Assembly: GCF_003067705.1 (NCBI RefSeq)
Contig: NZ_QANL01000005.1
Coordinates: forward strand, 1 to 64,000
DNA length: 64,000 nt
Reading direction: 5' to 3'
DNA from: Planctomonas deserti
GTDB lineage: Bacteria; Actinomycetota; Actinomycetes; Actinomycetales; Microbacteriaceae
Shown here: piece by piece, positions 39,188 to 49,517 of the stretch
Numbering within the stretch: position 1 is the first letter of the stretch
Layout of the letters: each line of letters starts with the position of its first letter
Notes under the pieces: model-generated
Told to the model about the DNA's origin: nothing
The model's database searches: none
The model's input: the letters and a program-made list of their open reading frames with translations, nothing else
Program-made: the position numbers and the translations under genes

Positions 39188-39583
39188 CTAAAGGAAGAGG
39201 CAGAACGGGTGGCCCGCCGGGTCGAGGTGCACCCGCACGTCGTCCTGGGGCTGGAACTCCGCGACCGTCGCGCCGGCGGCGACCGCGTGCGCGCTGGCCG
39301 CATCCAGGTCGTCCACCTGGATGTCGAGATGCATCGACATCTGTGGGTCGCCGGGGCCGGCGGGCCAGACGGGTCGCACGTAGTGGTCCTCGGTCTGGAA
39401 CGAGAGGCCCGCCCCGCCGTCCGGAGCGCTGAGCGTGACCCAGCCCTCCTCCTCGCTGCGGGTCTCCCAGCCGAGCAGCCGCCGGTAGAAGGCGGCGAGC
39501 TCGCCCGCGTCGGGGGAGTCGAGCACCGTCGCGTGGAAGCGCAGAAGGGGACGGGTGGCCGCTGTCGTGTCGTCGTCGCTCAC
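39188..39583 (-). CDS. VOC-superfamily (glyoxalase-like) protein (131 aa)
   Basis: Single vicinal-oxygen-chelate domain: LLRFHATVLDSPDAGELAAF, WVTLSAPDGGAGLSFQ, MHLDIQVDDLDAAS and the terminal HLDPAGHPFCLF are typical beta-alpha-beta3 signatures. Function unknown; relatives include glyoxalase and antibiotic-binding proteins. A GTG start at 39583 is chosen because residues before it read as translated repeat DNA. It is flanked on both sides by the 57-bp palindrome. Confidence 0.8.
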   Translation of the reverse strand: MSDDDTTAATRPLLRFHATVLDSPDAGELAAFYRRLLGWETRSEEEGWVTLSAPDGGAGLSFQTEDHYVRPVWPAGPGDPQMSMHLDIQVDDLDAASAHAVAAGATVAEFQPQDDVRVHLDPAGHPFCLFL

Positions 39584-39636
39584 GCGGCCAGTCTCCCGTG
39601 CGGCCCCCGCTCCCTCAAGACCCGATCCCTTCCTCG

Positions 39637-39693
39637 TGAGGTGCCCACTTCGGACCCGATTTCGGCCAAAACAGGTCCGATTCGGGCACCTCA
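39637..39693. repeat. 57-bp palindromic element, copy 2
   Basis: Same orientation as 39108-39164 with one base changed (A for T after GGTCCG). It lies in the divergent space between the VOC gene and pyrG, so it is unlikely to be only a terminator. Confidence 0.85.
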
Positions 39694-39772
39694 CGGGTGG
39701 GGATGGGGGTCGCGGTTTCCGCTGTGAGAGGACTCGCGCTCGGTAGGGCACCGGGGAGCGCCGGTTCCCGGT

Positions 39773-39778
39773 TAGGAT
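39773..39778 (+). promoter_or_regulatory. Likely -10 (TAGGAT) for leaderless pyrG mRNA
   Basis: TAGGAT ends 8 nt before the GTG at 39787, the same spacing as tyrS. Confidence 0.5.
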
Positions 39779-39786
39779 TGAAGCCC

Positions 39787-41499
<1,713 letters not shown>

Positions 41500-41507
41500 C
41501 GATCAGC

Positions 41508-41568
41508 GGTGCTGAGCCTGTCGAAGGGACGTCACATCGACGGCGTCGCTTCGACGGGCTCAGCTACC
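41508..41568. repeat. Dispersed palindromic repeat, inverted pair after pyrG
   Basis: GGTGCTGAGCCTGTCGAAGG (41508) and the inverted CGTCGCTTCGACGGGCTCAG (41544) face each other just after the pyrG stop. Confidence 0.85.
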
Positions 41569-41572
41569 GCGA

Positions 41573-41612
41573 GAGCCGCCTGTTCGGCATGGCGGAGTCC
41601 GCCGCCGGATAG
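41573..41612 (+). repeat. Diverged copy of the pyrG 3' end
   Basis: 35 of 40 bases match 41460-41499, including GGCGGAGTCCGCCGCCG and the TAG stop (encoded ending MAESAAG versus VAESAAE). It flanks the repeat pair at 41508-41568. Confidence 0.8.
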
Positions 41613-41660
41613 GCAAAGGGGCTAGCGTCGAATCCGGCCGACACGAAGGAGCACTGCAGC

Positions 41661-42281
41661 ATGATCGAAGACGAGGCGTTCGACCCGACCGTCACCTCCA
41701 GCGAGACCGTGTTCGAGGGCAAGGTCTGGGACGTGCGCCGCGAGGTGTTCGAGTACAACGGCAGCGACCTCACCCGCGACTTCGTCGACCACACCGGTGC
41801 CGTCGCCATCCTCGCCCTAAACGACGCGGGCGAGGTGCTCATGATCAAGCAGTACCGGCACCCGGTGCGCCACCGCATGTGGGAGATCCCGGCGGGGCTG
41901 CTCGATGTCGAGGGCGAGGATCCCCTGAACGCCGCCAAGCGCGAGCTCGCCGAGGAGGCCGACCTGGTCGCGAGCGAGTGGGACCTGCTGAGCGAGTTCC
42001 ACACCTCGCCAGGCGGAAGCGACGAGATCATCCGCATCTACCTCGCCCGTGGCCTCACCGACGCGACCGAGGTCTTCGACCGCGCCGAGGAGGAGGCGGA
42101 CATGGAGAAGCGCTGGGTCCCCCTCGACGAGGCGCTGGACGCCGTGCTCGCGCGCCGGCTGCACAACCCGTCGACGACCATCGCCATCCTCGAGGCGTCG
42201 ATCGCCCGCTCCCGCAACTGGTCGACGCTCGGCGCGGCCGACCAGCCGTGGCCGCGGCACCGCAAGCTCACCGCATCCTGA
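41661..42281 (+). CDS. NUDIX hydrolase, ADP-ribose pyrophosphatase type (206 aa)
   Basis: Sanitises or recycles nucleotide sugars, probably ADP-ribose, to AMP and ribose-5-phosphate. Features: [20 protein letters not shown], the Nudix helix [18 protein letters not shown] and the ADPRase-type segment [23 protein letters not shown] precedes the ATG. It heads the xerD-der cluster; xerD starts 15 nt downstream. Confidence 0.9.
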   Translation: MIEDEAFDPTVTSSETVFEGKVWDVRREVFEYNGSDLTRDFVDHTGAVAILALNDAGEVLMIKQYRHPVRHRMWEIPAGLLDVEGEDPLNAAKRELAEEADLVASEWDLLSEFHTSPGGSDEIIRIYLARGLTDATEVFDRAEEEADMEKRWVPLDEALDAVLARRLHNPSTTIAILEASIARSRNWSTLGAADQPWPRHRKLTAS

Positions 42282-42295
42282 CCGGCGGGAGTTCC

Positions 42296-43285
42296 ATGAC
42301 CGCGACGGACCGGGGGACCGCGTCGCCCCTCGCGGCCGTCATCGACCGGTACCTGCGCCACGTCACCGTGGAGCGGGGACTCTCCGCGAACACCGTCGCC
42401 GCGTACCGGCGCGACCTCGACCGCTACCGGCTCTTCCTCGAGGAGCGCGGCACCACGGATCCCGCCGGGGTCCGGTCGACGGACGTGTCCGCGTTCTCCG
42501 GCGCGCTCCGCGGGGAGGGGGCGCTCACCGCGTCCTCGACGGCCCGGATGCTGTCCTCCGTGCGGAGCCTGCACCGCTTCCTGCTCGAGGAGGGCCTCGT
42601 GGGGGAGGACGTCGCCCGCGAGGTGAAGCCGCCGAAGCTCGCGAGCAGGCTGCCGAAGGCGATCACGATCGAGCAGATGGAGCGCCTGCTCGCCGCCACC
42701 GAGGGGGACGATCCGCTCGCCATCCGCGACCACGCCCTGCTCGAGCTGCTCTACGCGACCGGCGCGCGCATCTCCGAGGTCGTCGGGCTGAACGTCGATG
42801 ACGTGATGAGCCTCGGTGAGGACAGCGGAGCCGACGGCGGCGCGGACGGCGATGCGGTCGACACGCTGCCCGGCGACATGATCCGCGTGACGGGGAAGGG
42901 CGACAAGCAGCGTCTCGTACCCGTCGGTCGCTTCGCCCGGACGGCGCTCGACGCCTACCTCGTGCGCGTGCGCCCCGCGCTCTCGGGCAGGGGCAGGCCG
43001 ACGCCGGCGCTGTTTCTCGGCCGGCGCGGGGCGAGGATGTCGCGGCAGAACGCGTGGCTCATCATCCGGGCGGCCGCGGAGCGGGCCGGGCTGGAGGTCG
43101 AGATCTCGCCGCACACGTTCCGCCACTCGTTCGCGACGCATCTGCTCGCCGGCGGGGCCGACGTGCGTGTCGTCCAGGAGTTGCTGGGGCACTCCTCGGT
43201 CGCGACCACGCAGATCTACACGCTCGTCACCGCGGACACCCTCCGCGACATGTACACGACGTCCCACCCCCGTGCCCGGGGCTGA
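42296..43285 (+). CDS. xerD: Site-specific tyrosine recombinase XerD (329 aa)
   Basis: Resolves chromosome dimers at dif with its partner XerC. SAM-like N-terminal domain ([19 protein letters not shown]) and a catalytic domain with R in [39 protein letters not shown] (Tyr nucleophile). An Asp/Gly-rich insertion of ~20 residues ([17 protein letters not shown]) follows the first catalytic Arg. Its position upstream of parA-scpAB is the usual one in actinobacteria and firmicutes. Confidence 0.95.
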   Translation: MTATDRGTASPLAAVIDRYLRHVTVERGLSANTVAAYRRDLDRYRLFLEERGTTDPAGVRSTDVSAFSGALRGEGALTASSTARMLSSVRSLHRFLLEEGLVGEDVAREVKPPKLASRLPKAITIEQMERLLAATEGDDPLAIRDHALLELLYATGARISEVVGLNVDDVMSLGEDSGADGGADGDAVDTLPGDMIRVTGKGDKQRLVPVGRFARTALDAYLVRVRPALSGRGRPTPALFLGRRGARMSRQNAWLIIRAAAERAGLEVEISPHTFRHSFATHLLAGGADVRVVQELLGHSSVATTQIYTLVTADTLRDMYTTSHPRARG

Positions 43286-43334
43286 GCGGGTCTAGCCCCT
43301 GCCCCCGCCCGCTCGCTCTGTCCTGTTTCCACCG

Positions 43335-43416
43335 TTCGCAATTCAGGCTGTGCTGCGACACGCCGTATCTGAGCGCCTCGAGACGCGGCGTGTCGCAACT
43401 GAACCTGAATTCGGAA
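43335..43416. repeat. Long imperfect inverted repeat between xerD and parA
   Basis: Arms of ~31 bp (43335-43365 and 43386-43416) pair through AATTCAGG and TGCGACACGCCG blocks around a 20-bp centre containing CGCCTCGAG. The 344-bp gap 43286-43629 has this element, one dispersed repeat and the parA promoter, and no gene. Confidence 0.75.
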
Positions 43417-43434
43417 CAGGACGAGGAACGCCAC

Positions 43435-43459
43435 GTCCCTTCGACGAGCTCAGGGACCG
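43435..43459 (-). repeat. Dispersed palindromic repeat between xerD and parA
   Basis: GTCCCTTCGACGAGCTCAGG copy, ~110 bp before the parA -10. Confidence 0.85.
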
Positions 43460-43568
43460 TGGGTGACGCGCTCGCGGACTCGGGTCGGTTTCGGAGGCAC
43501 CGATCGGGTTCAGGCCGGCATGATCACCGTCGCCCGCGCGGGAGACCGGTGCGGCGTCACCTCCCCGT

Positions 43569-43574
43569 TACAAT
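43569..43574 (+). promoter_or_regulatory. parA -10 element (TACAAT)
   Basis: TACAAT is close to the consensus -10 and would give a ~50-nt leader before the GTG at 43630. Confidence 0.5.
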
Positions 43575-43629
43575 CGAACGAGTCGATCAACCCCCCCTCA
43601 CGGTCGGCCAGGCAAGCGAAGGCGTCGGT

Positions 43630-44532
43630 GTGACTCGAAGCGGTGTATCTCGAAGCGGTGAAAGTGTCGCCGAGCTCCCCGGGCTGGAGGCCCCGGTCCT
43701 CGGCCCGACGGGACGTCCCTTCACCGAGTTCGCGGAACCCGCCCCGCTGAAGGGCGTGGGTCCCGCGCGCATCATCTCGCTCTGCAACCAGAAGGGCGGC
43801 GTGGGCAAGACCACGACGACCATCAACCTCGGTGCCGCCCTCGCGAAGTACGGCCGCCGCGTGCTCGCCGTCGACTTCGACCCGCAGGGCGCCCTCTCGG
43901 CCGGCCTCGGCGTGCAGACGCACGACGCCGTCACGATCTACGACCTCCTGCTCGGCGTCGTCAAGGACCCGCACGAGGCGATCATCAAGACCGAGGTCGA
44001 GAACCTCGACATCATTCCGGCGAACATCGACCTCTCCGCCGCCGAGGTGCACCTCGTCAACGAGGTGGCGCGCGAGCAGATCCTGGCCAGCGTGCTGCGC
44101 AAGGTCAGCGGCGAGTACGACGTGATCCTGGTCGACTGCCAGCCCTCGCTCGGCCTCCTCACCGTCAACGCGCTTACCGCCAGCCACGGCGTGATCATCC
44201 CGCTCGAGTGCGAGTTCTTCGCCCTGCGCGGCGTCGCCCTGCTCGTGGAGACGATCGACAAGGTGCGCGACCGGCTGAACCCCGCGCTCGAGCTGGACGC
44301 GATCCTCGCGACGATGTTCGACTCCCGCACCTTGCACTCGCGCGAGGTGCTGCAGCGCGTCGTCGAGGCGTTCGGCGACCGCGTGCTGGAGACGGTGATC
44401 GGCCGCACGGTGAAGTTCCCGGATGCGAGCGTGGCGGGCAAGCCCATCATCGAGTTCGCGCCCGAGCACCCCGCCTCGAAGGCGTACCGCACCGTGGCGC
44501 GGGAACTGATCTCGCGTGGCGCCGTCGCCTGA
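43630..44532 (+). CDS. ParA/Soj family ATPase (300 aa)
   Basis: Walker-type ATPase of the chromosome/plasmid partitioning family. The deviant Walker A KGGVGKTT is at residues 55-62; DFDPQGALSAGLG and DCQPSLGLLTVNAL follow. The ~45-residue N-terminal lead (SVAELPGLEAPVLGPTGRPF) is typical of the scpAB-linked actinobacterial paralogue rather than the origin-proximal ParA. It overlaps scpA by 17 nt. Confidence 0.9.
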   Translation: MTRSGVSRSGESVAELPGLEAPVLGPTGRPFTEFAEPAPLKGVGPARIISLCNQKGGVGKTTTTINLGAALAKYGRRVLAVDFDPQGALSAGLGVQTHDAVTIYDLLLGVVKDPHEAIIKTEVENLDIIPANIDLSAAEVHLVNEVAREQILASVLRKVSGEYDVILVDCQPSLGLLTVNALTASHGVIIPLECEFFALRGVALLVETIDKVRDRLNPALELDAILATMFDSRTLHSREVLQRVVEAFGDRVLETVIGRTVKFPDASVAGKPIIEFAPEHPASKAYRTVARELISRGAVA

Positions 44533-45424
44533 CGCGTCGCGCATCGCGCCCGCGTCCCCTACCGGGTCCCTGGAGCACCTGCCCCGGCACGAGTCCGGGC
44601 ATGAGGCGGGGCATGAGCCCGAGCCTGCCGCGTCCGCTCGGCCCGACCGCTTCTCCGTCAGCCTGGCAAACTTCGAGGGTCCCTTCGACCTGTTGCTGTC
44701 GCTCATCTCCAAGCACGAGCTCGACATTACCGAGGTGAGCCTCAGCCTGGTCACGAACGAGTTCATCGCCTACCTGCGGCGCATCGAGTCCGAGAAGGAC
44801 CTCGACCAGGCGAGCGAGTTCCTCGTCGTCGCCGCGACCCTGCTCGACCTCAAGGTGGTCGGCCTCCTGCCGCAGGGCGAGCTCGTGGACGCCGAGGACG
44901 TCGCGCTGCTCGAGGCGCGGGACCTCCTCTTCGCCCGCCTGCTGCAGTACCGGGCCTTCAAGCAGGTGGCCGGATGGTTCGGCGAGCACTTCGACGCGGA
45001 GGGCGGCCGGCACCCGCGGGCCGTGCGCCTCGAGGAGAAGTTCCGGAAGTCGACGCCCGAGCTCGTCTGGACGCTGAGCCTCGACGACTTCGCCGCCCTC
45101 GCCACGCTCGCGCTCACGCCGCGCGAGATCCCGACCGTCGGCCTCGACCACCTGCATGCCCCGCTGGTCAGCATCCGCGAGCAGGCAGCGTTCGTGGTCG
45201 CGCGGCTGCGCACCGGCGACCTCGTCACGTTCCGCGAGCTCGTCGCGGGTGCCGACCAGAGGGGACTCATCGTCGCGCGCTTCCTCGCGGTGCTCGAGCT
45301 GTACCGGCACGCGGCCATCTCCTTCGAGCAGCTCGAACCGCTCGGCGAGATCACCCTGCGCTGGAGCGCGGCGAACTGGACCGACGAGAGTCTGGCTAAT
45401 CTGGGAGCCGACTATGACAACTGA
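44516..45424 (+). CDS. scpA: Segregation and condensation protein A (302 aa)
   Basis: Kleisin subunit that bridges SMC heads. NFEGPFDLLLSLISKHELDI is the conserved N-terminal SMC-binding segment, and the C-terminal winged helix includes FLAVLELYRHAAISFEQ. The N-terminal ~45 residues (Pro/His/Glu-rich) are extra. The start is a GTG inside the end of parA, and the stop overlaps scpB by 11 nt. Confidence 0.95.
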   Translation: MAPSPDASRIAPASPTGSLEHLPRHESGHEAGHEPEPAASARPDRFSVSLANFEGPFDLLLSLISKHELDITEVSLSLVTNEFIAYLRRIESEKDLDQASEFLVVAATLLDLKVVGLLPQGELVDAEDVALLEARDLLFARLLQYRAFKQVAGWFGEHFDAEGGRHPRAVRLEEKFRKSTPELVWTLSLDDFAALATLALTPREIPTVGLDHLHAPLVSIREQAAFVVARLRTGDLVTFRELVAGADQRGLIVARFLAVLELYRHAAISFEQLEPLGEITLRWSAANWTDESLANLGADYDN

Positions 45425-46196
45425 CACCGACCGCACCGCCGAGGCGGTCGCCCTGTTCCCGGACGCGCCCTATGCTCCGGCAACCGGGAACGCCACGGAC
45501 GCGTCGAGTGCAGAGGATGCGGGCACCGAGGCCGGTGCCGTCGCCGCCACCGGTGCCGAGGTCGCCACCGATGCCGAGGCGGTCGCCGATTCCGACGCCC
45601 CCGGTGACACCGGCACTGGCACCGAAACCGCCGCGCCGCTCGTGCCCGCGGACATGGACCGGGCGCTCGAGGCCGTACTCATGGTGGCGGACGAGCCGCA
45701 AAGCCTCGTCAACCTCGCGACGGCCGTCGGCCGTCCGGTCGCCGCCGTGCGCCAGGCCATCGCCCGCCTGGTCGCCGACTTCGACGGAGAGAGCGGGGGA
45801 GTGCGCCGCGGCTTCGAGCTGCGCGAGGTCGGCTCCGGCTGGCGCATCTACGTGCGTGGCGAGTACGACGACGTCGTGCGCGACTACGTGCTCAACCAGA
45901 ACCCCAGCAGACTCTCTCAGGCGGCGCTCGAGACGCTCGCCGTCATCGCCTACAAGCAGCCGATCAGCCGCGGCCAGGTCGCGGCGATCCGCGCGGTCAA
46001 CGTCGACTCCGTCGTGCGCACGCTGCTCGGCCGCGGCCTGATCAGCGAGGTCTACACGGACTCAGAGACCGGGGCCATCCACTACGGCACGACAGACCTG
46101 CTGCTCACGCAGCTCGGCATCAACTCGATCGAGGAGTTGCCGCACATCTCGCCGTTGCTCGCCGACGGGGCGGAAGGATTCGATGACATCCGATGA
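45414..46196 (+). CDS. scpB: Segregation and condensation protein B (260 aa)
   Basis: Dimeric winged-helix partner of ScpA. MDRALEAVLMVADEPQSLVNLA opens the family domain at about residue 80, and LSQAALETLAVIAYKQPISR is the hallmark second winged helix. An Ala/Asp/Thr-rich low-complexity leader of ~75 residues precedes it. It overlaps rluB by 14 nt. Confidence 0.95.
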   Translation: MTTDTDRTAEAVALFPDAPYAPATGNATDASSAEDAGTEAGAVAATGAEVATDAEAVADSDAPGDTGTGTETAAPLVPADMDRALEAVLMVADEPQSLVNLATAVGRPVAAVRQAIARLVADFDGESGGVRRGFELREVGSGWRIYVRGEYDDVVRDYVLNQNPSRLSQAALETLAVIAYKQPISRGQVAAIRAVNVDSVVRTLLGRGLISEVYTDSETGAIHYGTTDLLLTQLGINSIEELPHISPLLADGAEGFDDIR

Positions 46197-47544
46197 GCAT
46201 GAGCTCTCCACAGAGGGAGTGCGCCTCCAGAAGGTGATGGCTGCGGCGGGCGTCGGCTCGCGTCGCGTCTCCGAGGACCTGATCACCGCCGGCCGCGTGC
46301 GCGTGAACGGCGAGGTCGTGCGCGAGCTCGGCCGTCGGGTGAATCCCGAGACCGACGAGATCGCGGTTGACAACGTCGCCGTGCAGCTGGACACCACGAA
46401 GCGCTACGTGATGCTGAACAAGCCGGTCGGCGTCGTCAGCTCCATGAAGGACGGGCGCGGGCGCCCCGACCTCACCCAGTTCACCGAGGAGTACGAGGAC
46501 CGGCTCTTCAACGTCGGCCGCCTCGACGCCGAGACGTCCGGCCTGCTGCTGCTCACGAACGACGGCGAGCTGGCCCACGTGCTCGCGCATCCGTCGTTCG
46601 GCGTGGACAAGACGTACATCGCAAAGGTGGCCGGCCGGGTCACGCCCCAGACCATCGCCACGCTCCGCCGCGGCATCGAGCTCGACGACGGCTTCATCGC
46701 CGCGGACGCCGCGCGCATCCTCGCCGGGGAGCCCGGCGGCAGCCACTCGACCCTGGTCGAGATCACCCTGCACTCCGGCCGCAACCGCATCGTGCGCCGG
46801 ATGCTGGACGCCGTCGGCCACCCCGTGCAGGAGCTCGTGCGTCGTCAGTTCGGCCCGCTGCACCTCGGCTCGCTGCCCTCGGGGCGCACCCGGCACCTCA
46901 CGAAGGACGAGCTCGGCGCGCTGCTGACCATCGCCCGGAAGGCCCAGAAGGCGCAGGCCGAGGGCGCGCAGTCCGCGGCCCCGGGCGGCGCCGCCGAGCG
47001 CCCGCCTCGGGCCACGCCCGATCGCGCCGAGCGCCCGCCCAGGGCCGACCGCCCGGACCGCGACGAGCGCCCCCAGCGCGGCGGTCACGATCGCCCGCGT
47101 CGCGAGGATCAGGGCAGGGACCAGAACCGCGGCCAGGACCGCGGCCAGGATCGGGAGCGCGGCGGGTATGACCGTCCGCGTCGCGAGAACACCGATCGCG
47201 GCCAAGATCGGGAGCGCGGCGGGTACGACCGTCCGCGTCGCGAGAACACCGACCGCGGCCAGGATCGCGACCGGAGCGGATACGACCGTCCGCGCCGCGA
47301 GGACCGAAACGCGCCGGACCGGGATGCGCAGGGCCGTGGCACGCGCGACCGCCGTGACGACCGGGACGCGTCCCGCGGATCCGCCGCACGCTCCTCCCGT
47401 GACGCGGGTGACGCCCGCCGGGATGCGAGGCCGAATCGCTCGGAGCGCGACCAGGCCGCCCGCCGCGGCCCGTCGTCCGGACCGCGCCAGGGCGGTCAGC
47501 GCCGCAACCCGGGCCGCCCGTCGAGCGGTGGATCGGATCGCTGA
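46183..47544 (+). CDS. rluB: 23S rRNA pseudouridine synthase RluB type with long R/D/G-rich tail (453 aa)
   Basis: Converts a uridine of 23S rRNA to pseudouridine. S4 domain (VRLQKVMAAAGVGSRRVSED), the RsuA/RluB catalytic block NVGRLDAETSGLLLLTNDG with the catalytic Asp, and GRNRIVRRMLDAVGHPV. The last ~200 residues are a disordered Arg/Asp/Gly-rich tail with three tandem 19-residue repeats (residues 319-375, DRGQDRERGGYDRPRRENT). Such tails probably bind RNA. tyrA follows two nt later. Confidence 0.9.
   Translation: MTSDEHELSTEGVRLQKVMAAAGVGSRRVSEDLITAGRVRVNGEVVRELGRRVNPETDEIAVDNVAVQLDTTKRYVMLNKPVGVVSSMKDGRGRPDLTQFTEEYEDRLFNVGRLDAETSGLLLLTNDGELAHVLAHPSFGVDKTYIAKVAGRVTPQTIATLRRGIELDDGFIAADAARILAGEPGGSHSTLVEITLHSGRNRIVRRMLDAVGHPVQELVRRQFGPLHLGSLPSGRTRHLTKDELGALLTIARKAQKAQAEGAQSAAPGGAAERPPRATPDRAERPPRADRPDRDERPQRGGHDRPRREDQGRDQNRGQDRGQDRERGGYDRPRRENTDRGQDRERGGYDRPRRENTDRGQDRDRSGYDRPRREDRNAPDRDAQGRGTRDRRDDRDASRGSAARSSRDAGDARRDARPNRSERDQAARRGPSSGPRQGGQRRNPGRPSSGGSDR
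47137..47307 (+). repeat. Three 57-bp tandem repeats in rluB
   Basis: Period 57 bp, in frame, three copies with the third more diverged (DRDRSGYDRPRRED). Codes for 19-residue units of the tail. Confidence 0.85.
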
Positions 47545-47546
47545 GC

Positions 47547-48632
47547 ATGACTGACAGCCGCCTTGCCGGCACCACCGTGCGCGTGGTCGGCACGGGCCTT
47601 CTGGGCACGAGCGTCGGCCTCGGCCTGCGGGCGCGCGGTGTGGACGTCGTGCTCGCGGACGCGTCCCCCGCGCAACTCGGCCTCGCCATCGACTACGGGG
47701 CCGGCCGCGCCACGGAGCCGGGGGACCGCCCGTCGCTCATCGTGGTGTGCGTGCCGCCCGACGTCACCGCGCGCATGGTCGCGGCCGAGCTCGAGGCCTA
47801 CCCCGACGCCATCGTGACCGACGTCGCGAGCGTCAAGGTCGCGCCGCTCGAGGAGCTCGTCACCCTCGGCGCGGACGTCTCCCGCTACCTGGGGTCGCAC
47901 CCCATGGCCGGTCGCGAGCGCGGCGGGGCGATCTCCGGCCGGGCCGACCTGTTCCTCGGCCGCCCCTGGGTGATCGCCGGGCACGACGCCATCAGCTACG
48001 GCGCCGGCGCGCAGGTCGACGACCTCGCCCTCGACCTCGGGGCCGTGCCCATCGAGATGACGCCGGAGCAGCACGACCGCAGCGTCGCGCTGGTCTCGCA
48101 CGTGCCGCAGCTCGTGTCGACGCTGCTCGCGTCACGCCTGGTCGACGCGCCGGAGCGCGCGCTCGGCCTCGCCGGGCAGGGCCTCCGCGACGTGACCCGC
48201 ATCGCCGCGAGCGAGCCGGAGCTGTGGGTGCAGATCCTGGGCGCGAACTCGGCCGCCGTCGCCGAGATCCTGCGCGAGCTGCAGGCGGATCTCGCCGGTG
48301 TGGTCGAGGCGCTCGACGGGCTGGAGCGGCCGGGCGCGAAGCGCGCCCTCGCCGAGGCCCTCGCCGCCGGCAACACGGGCGTTGCCCGCATCCCCGGCAA
48401 ACATGGCCAGGACCGCCGCTACGCGTCCGTCACCGTCATGGTGGACGACACCCCGGGGCAGCTCGCACGCCTGCTCACCGAGATCGGTGAGATCGGCGTG
48501 AACCTCGAGGACATGCGCCTGGAGCACTCCCCGGGCGCACAGATCGGGCTCGCGGAGATCGCCGTGGTGCCCGAGGCCAAGAACAGGCTCACCGACGAGC
48601 TCTCGACACGAGGATGGAGAATCGCCGGATGA
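47547..48632 (+). CDS. tyrA: Prephenate dehydrogenase (361 aa)
   Basis: NAD(P)-dependent step of tyrosine synthesis. Rossmann motif [30 protein letters not shown] and the substrate block [13 protein letters not shown]. The C-terminal ~75 residues form an ACT-like regulatory domain ([19 protein letters not shown]) fitting feedback by tyrosine. The stop overlaps the cmk ATG (ATGA). Confidence 0.9.
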   Translation: MTDSRLAGTTVRVVGTGLLGTSVGLGLRARGVDVVLADASPAQLGLAIDYGAGRATEPGDRPSLIVVCVPPDVTARMVAAELEAYPDAIVTDVASVKVAPLEELVTLGADVSRYLGSHPMAGRERGGAISGRADLFLGRPWVIAGHDAISYGAGAQVDDLALDLGAVPIEMTPEQHDRSVALVSHVPQLVSTLLASRLVDAPERALGLAGQGLRDVTRIAASEPELWVQILGANSAAVAEILRELQADLAGVVEALDGLERPGAKRALAEALAAGNTGVARIPGKHGQDRRYASVTVMVDDTPGQLARLLTEIGEIGVNLEDMRLEHSPGAQIGLAEIAVVPEAKNRLTDELSTRGWRIAG

Positions 48633-49513
48633 CCGCGAACACCCCGACCGACCCCGCACGGGAGGAGGGCCTCTCGACGCTCTCCGCGGTGCCTGAGCCC
48701 GCCATGCGCACCGACGGCACGGTCCCTGAGCCTGTCGAAGGGGCGCACCTCGACGTCGGGCGCCAGCCCGACTCAGCCTATGACGTGGACGCGGAAGGCC
48801 CAATCCTGACGCCCGTACCGGATCCGGAGGAGAGCACCCAGGCCGCCGCGAACCTCGTGGTGGTCGCGATCGACGGCCCCGCCGGCAGCGGCAAGTCGAG
48901 CGTGAGCAAGGCATCCGCTCGCGAGCTCGGCTTCGACTACCAGGACACGGGCGCCGCCTACCGCGCGCTCGCCTGGTTCGCGCTCGCGAGCGGCGTCGAC
49001 CCGCACGACTCCGCCATGGTGGTCGGCCTGCTCGAGGGCTTCGGCTACGCCATCGGCACCGACCCCGACGACTACTTCGTCCGGGTGGGCGACACGGACG
49101 TGTCGGACGCGATCCGCGAGCCGCGGGTGTCCGCCGCCGTGAGCGCGATCGCGCGCGTCCCCGAGGTGCGGCACTACCTCGTCGCACTGTTCCGCTCGAT
49201 CATCGCGGACACCGACCGCCCGGGCATCGTGGTGGAGGGACGCGACATCACCACCGTCGTCGCACCCGACGCCGCCGTGCGCATTCTCCTCACCGCGGAC
49301 GAAGAAGTTAGGATGGCTAGACGCTCGGCTGAACTGAGCGGGCACTCCGCCGAAGCGGTGGGCGAGCAACTCGCTTCCCGTGACCGGCAGGATTCGCGGG
49401 TCGTCGACTTCTTGAACGCCGCGGAAGGGGTGACCACCATCGACTCCACCCACCTCGACTTCGACCAGACCGTCTCTGCGGTGGTCGAACTCGTCAGGCT
49501 ACGAACGGCATAA
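48629..49513 (+). CDS. cmk: (d)CMP kinase with an N-terminal extension containing a translated repeat (294 aa)
   Basis: Phosphorylates CMP and dCMP. P-loop [11 protein letters not shown] starts at residue 81; [29 protein letters not shown] and RRSAELSG follow as in Cmk. About 80 residues precede the usual start. In this lead the dispersed palindromic repeat (48720-48743) is translated in frame as TVPEPVEGA (residues 31-39). The start could instead lie further downstream, but the ATGA overlap with tyrA supports ATG 48629. Confidence 0.9.
   Translation: MTANTPTDPAREEGLSTLSAVPEPAMRTDGTVPEPVEGAHLDVGRQPDSAYDVDAEGPILTPVPDPEESTQAAANLVVVAIDGPAGSGKSSVSKASARELGFDYQDTGAAYRALAWFALASGVDPHDSAMVVGLLEGFGYAIGTDPDDYFVRVGDTDVSDAIREPRVSAAVSAIARVPEVRHYLVALFRSIIADTDRPGIVVEGRDITTVVAPDAAVRILLTADEEVRMARRSAELSGHSAEAVGEQLASRDRQDSRVVDFLNAAEGVTTIDSTHLDFDQTVSAVVELVRLRTA
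48720..48743 (+). repeat. Dispersed palindromic repeat inside cmk
   Basis: CGGTCCCTGAGCCTGTCGAA copy within the coding extension, read as VPEPVEG. Confidence 0.85.
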
Positions 49514-49517
49514 ACCC

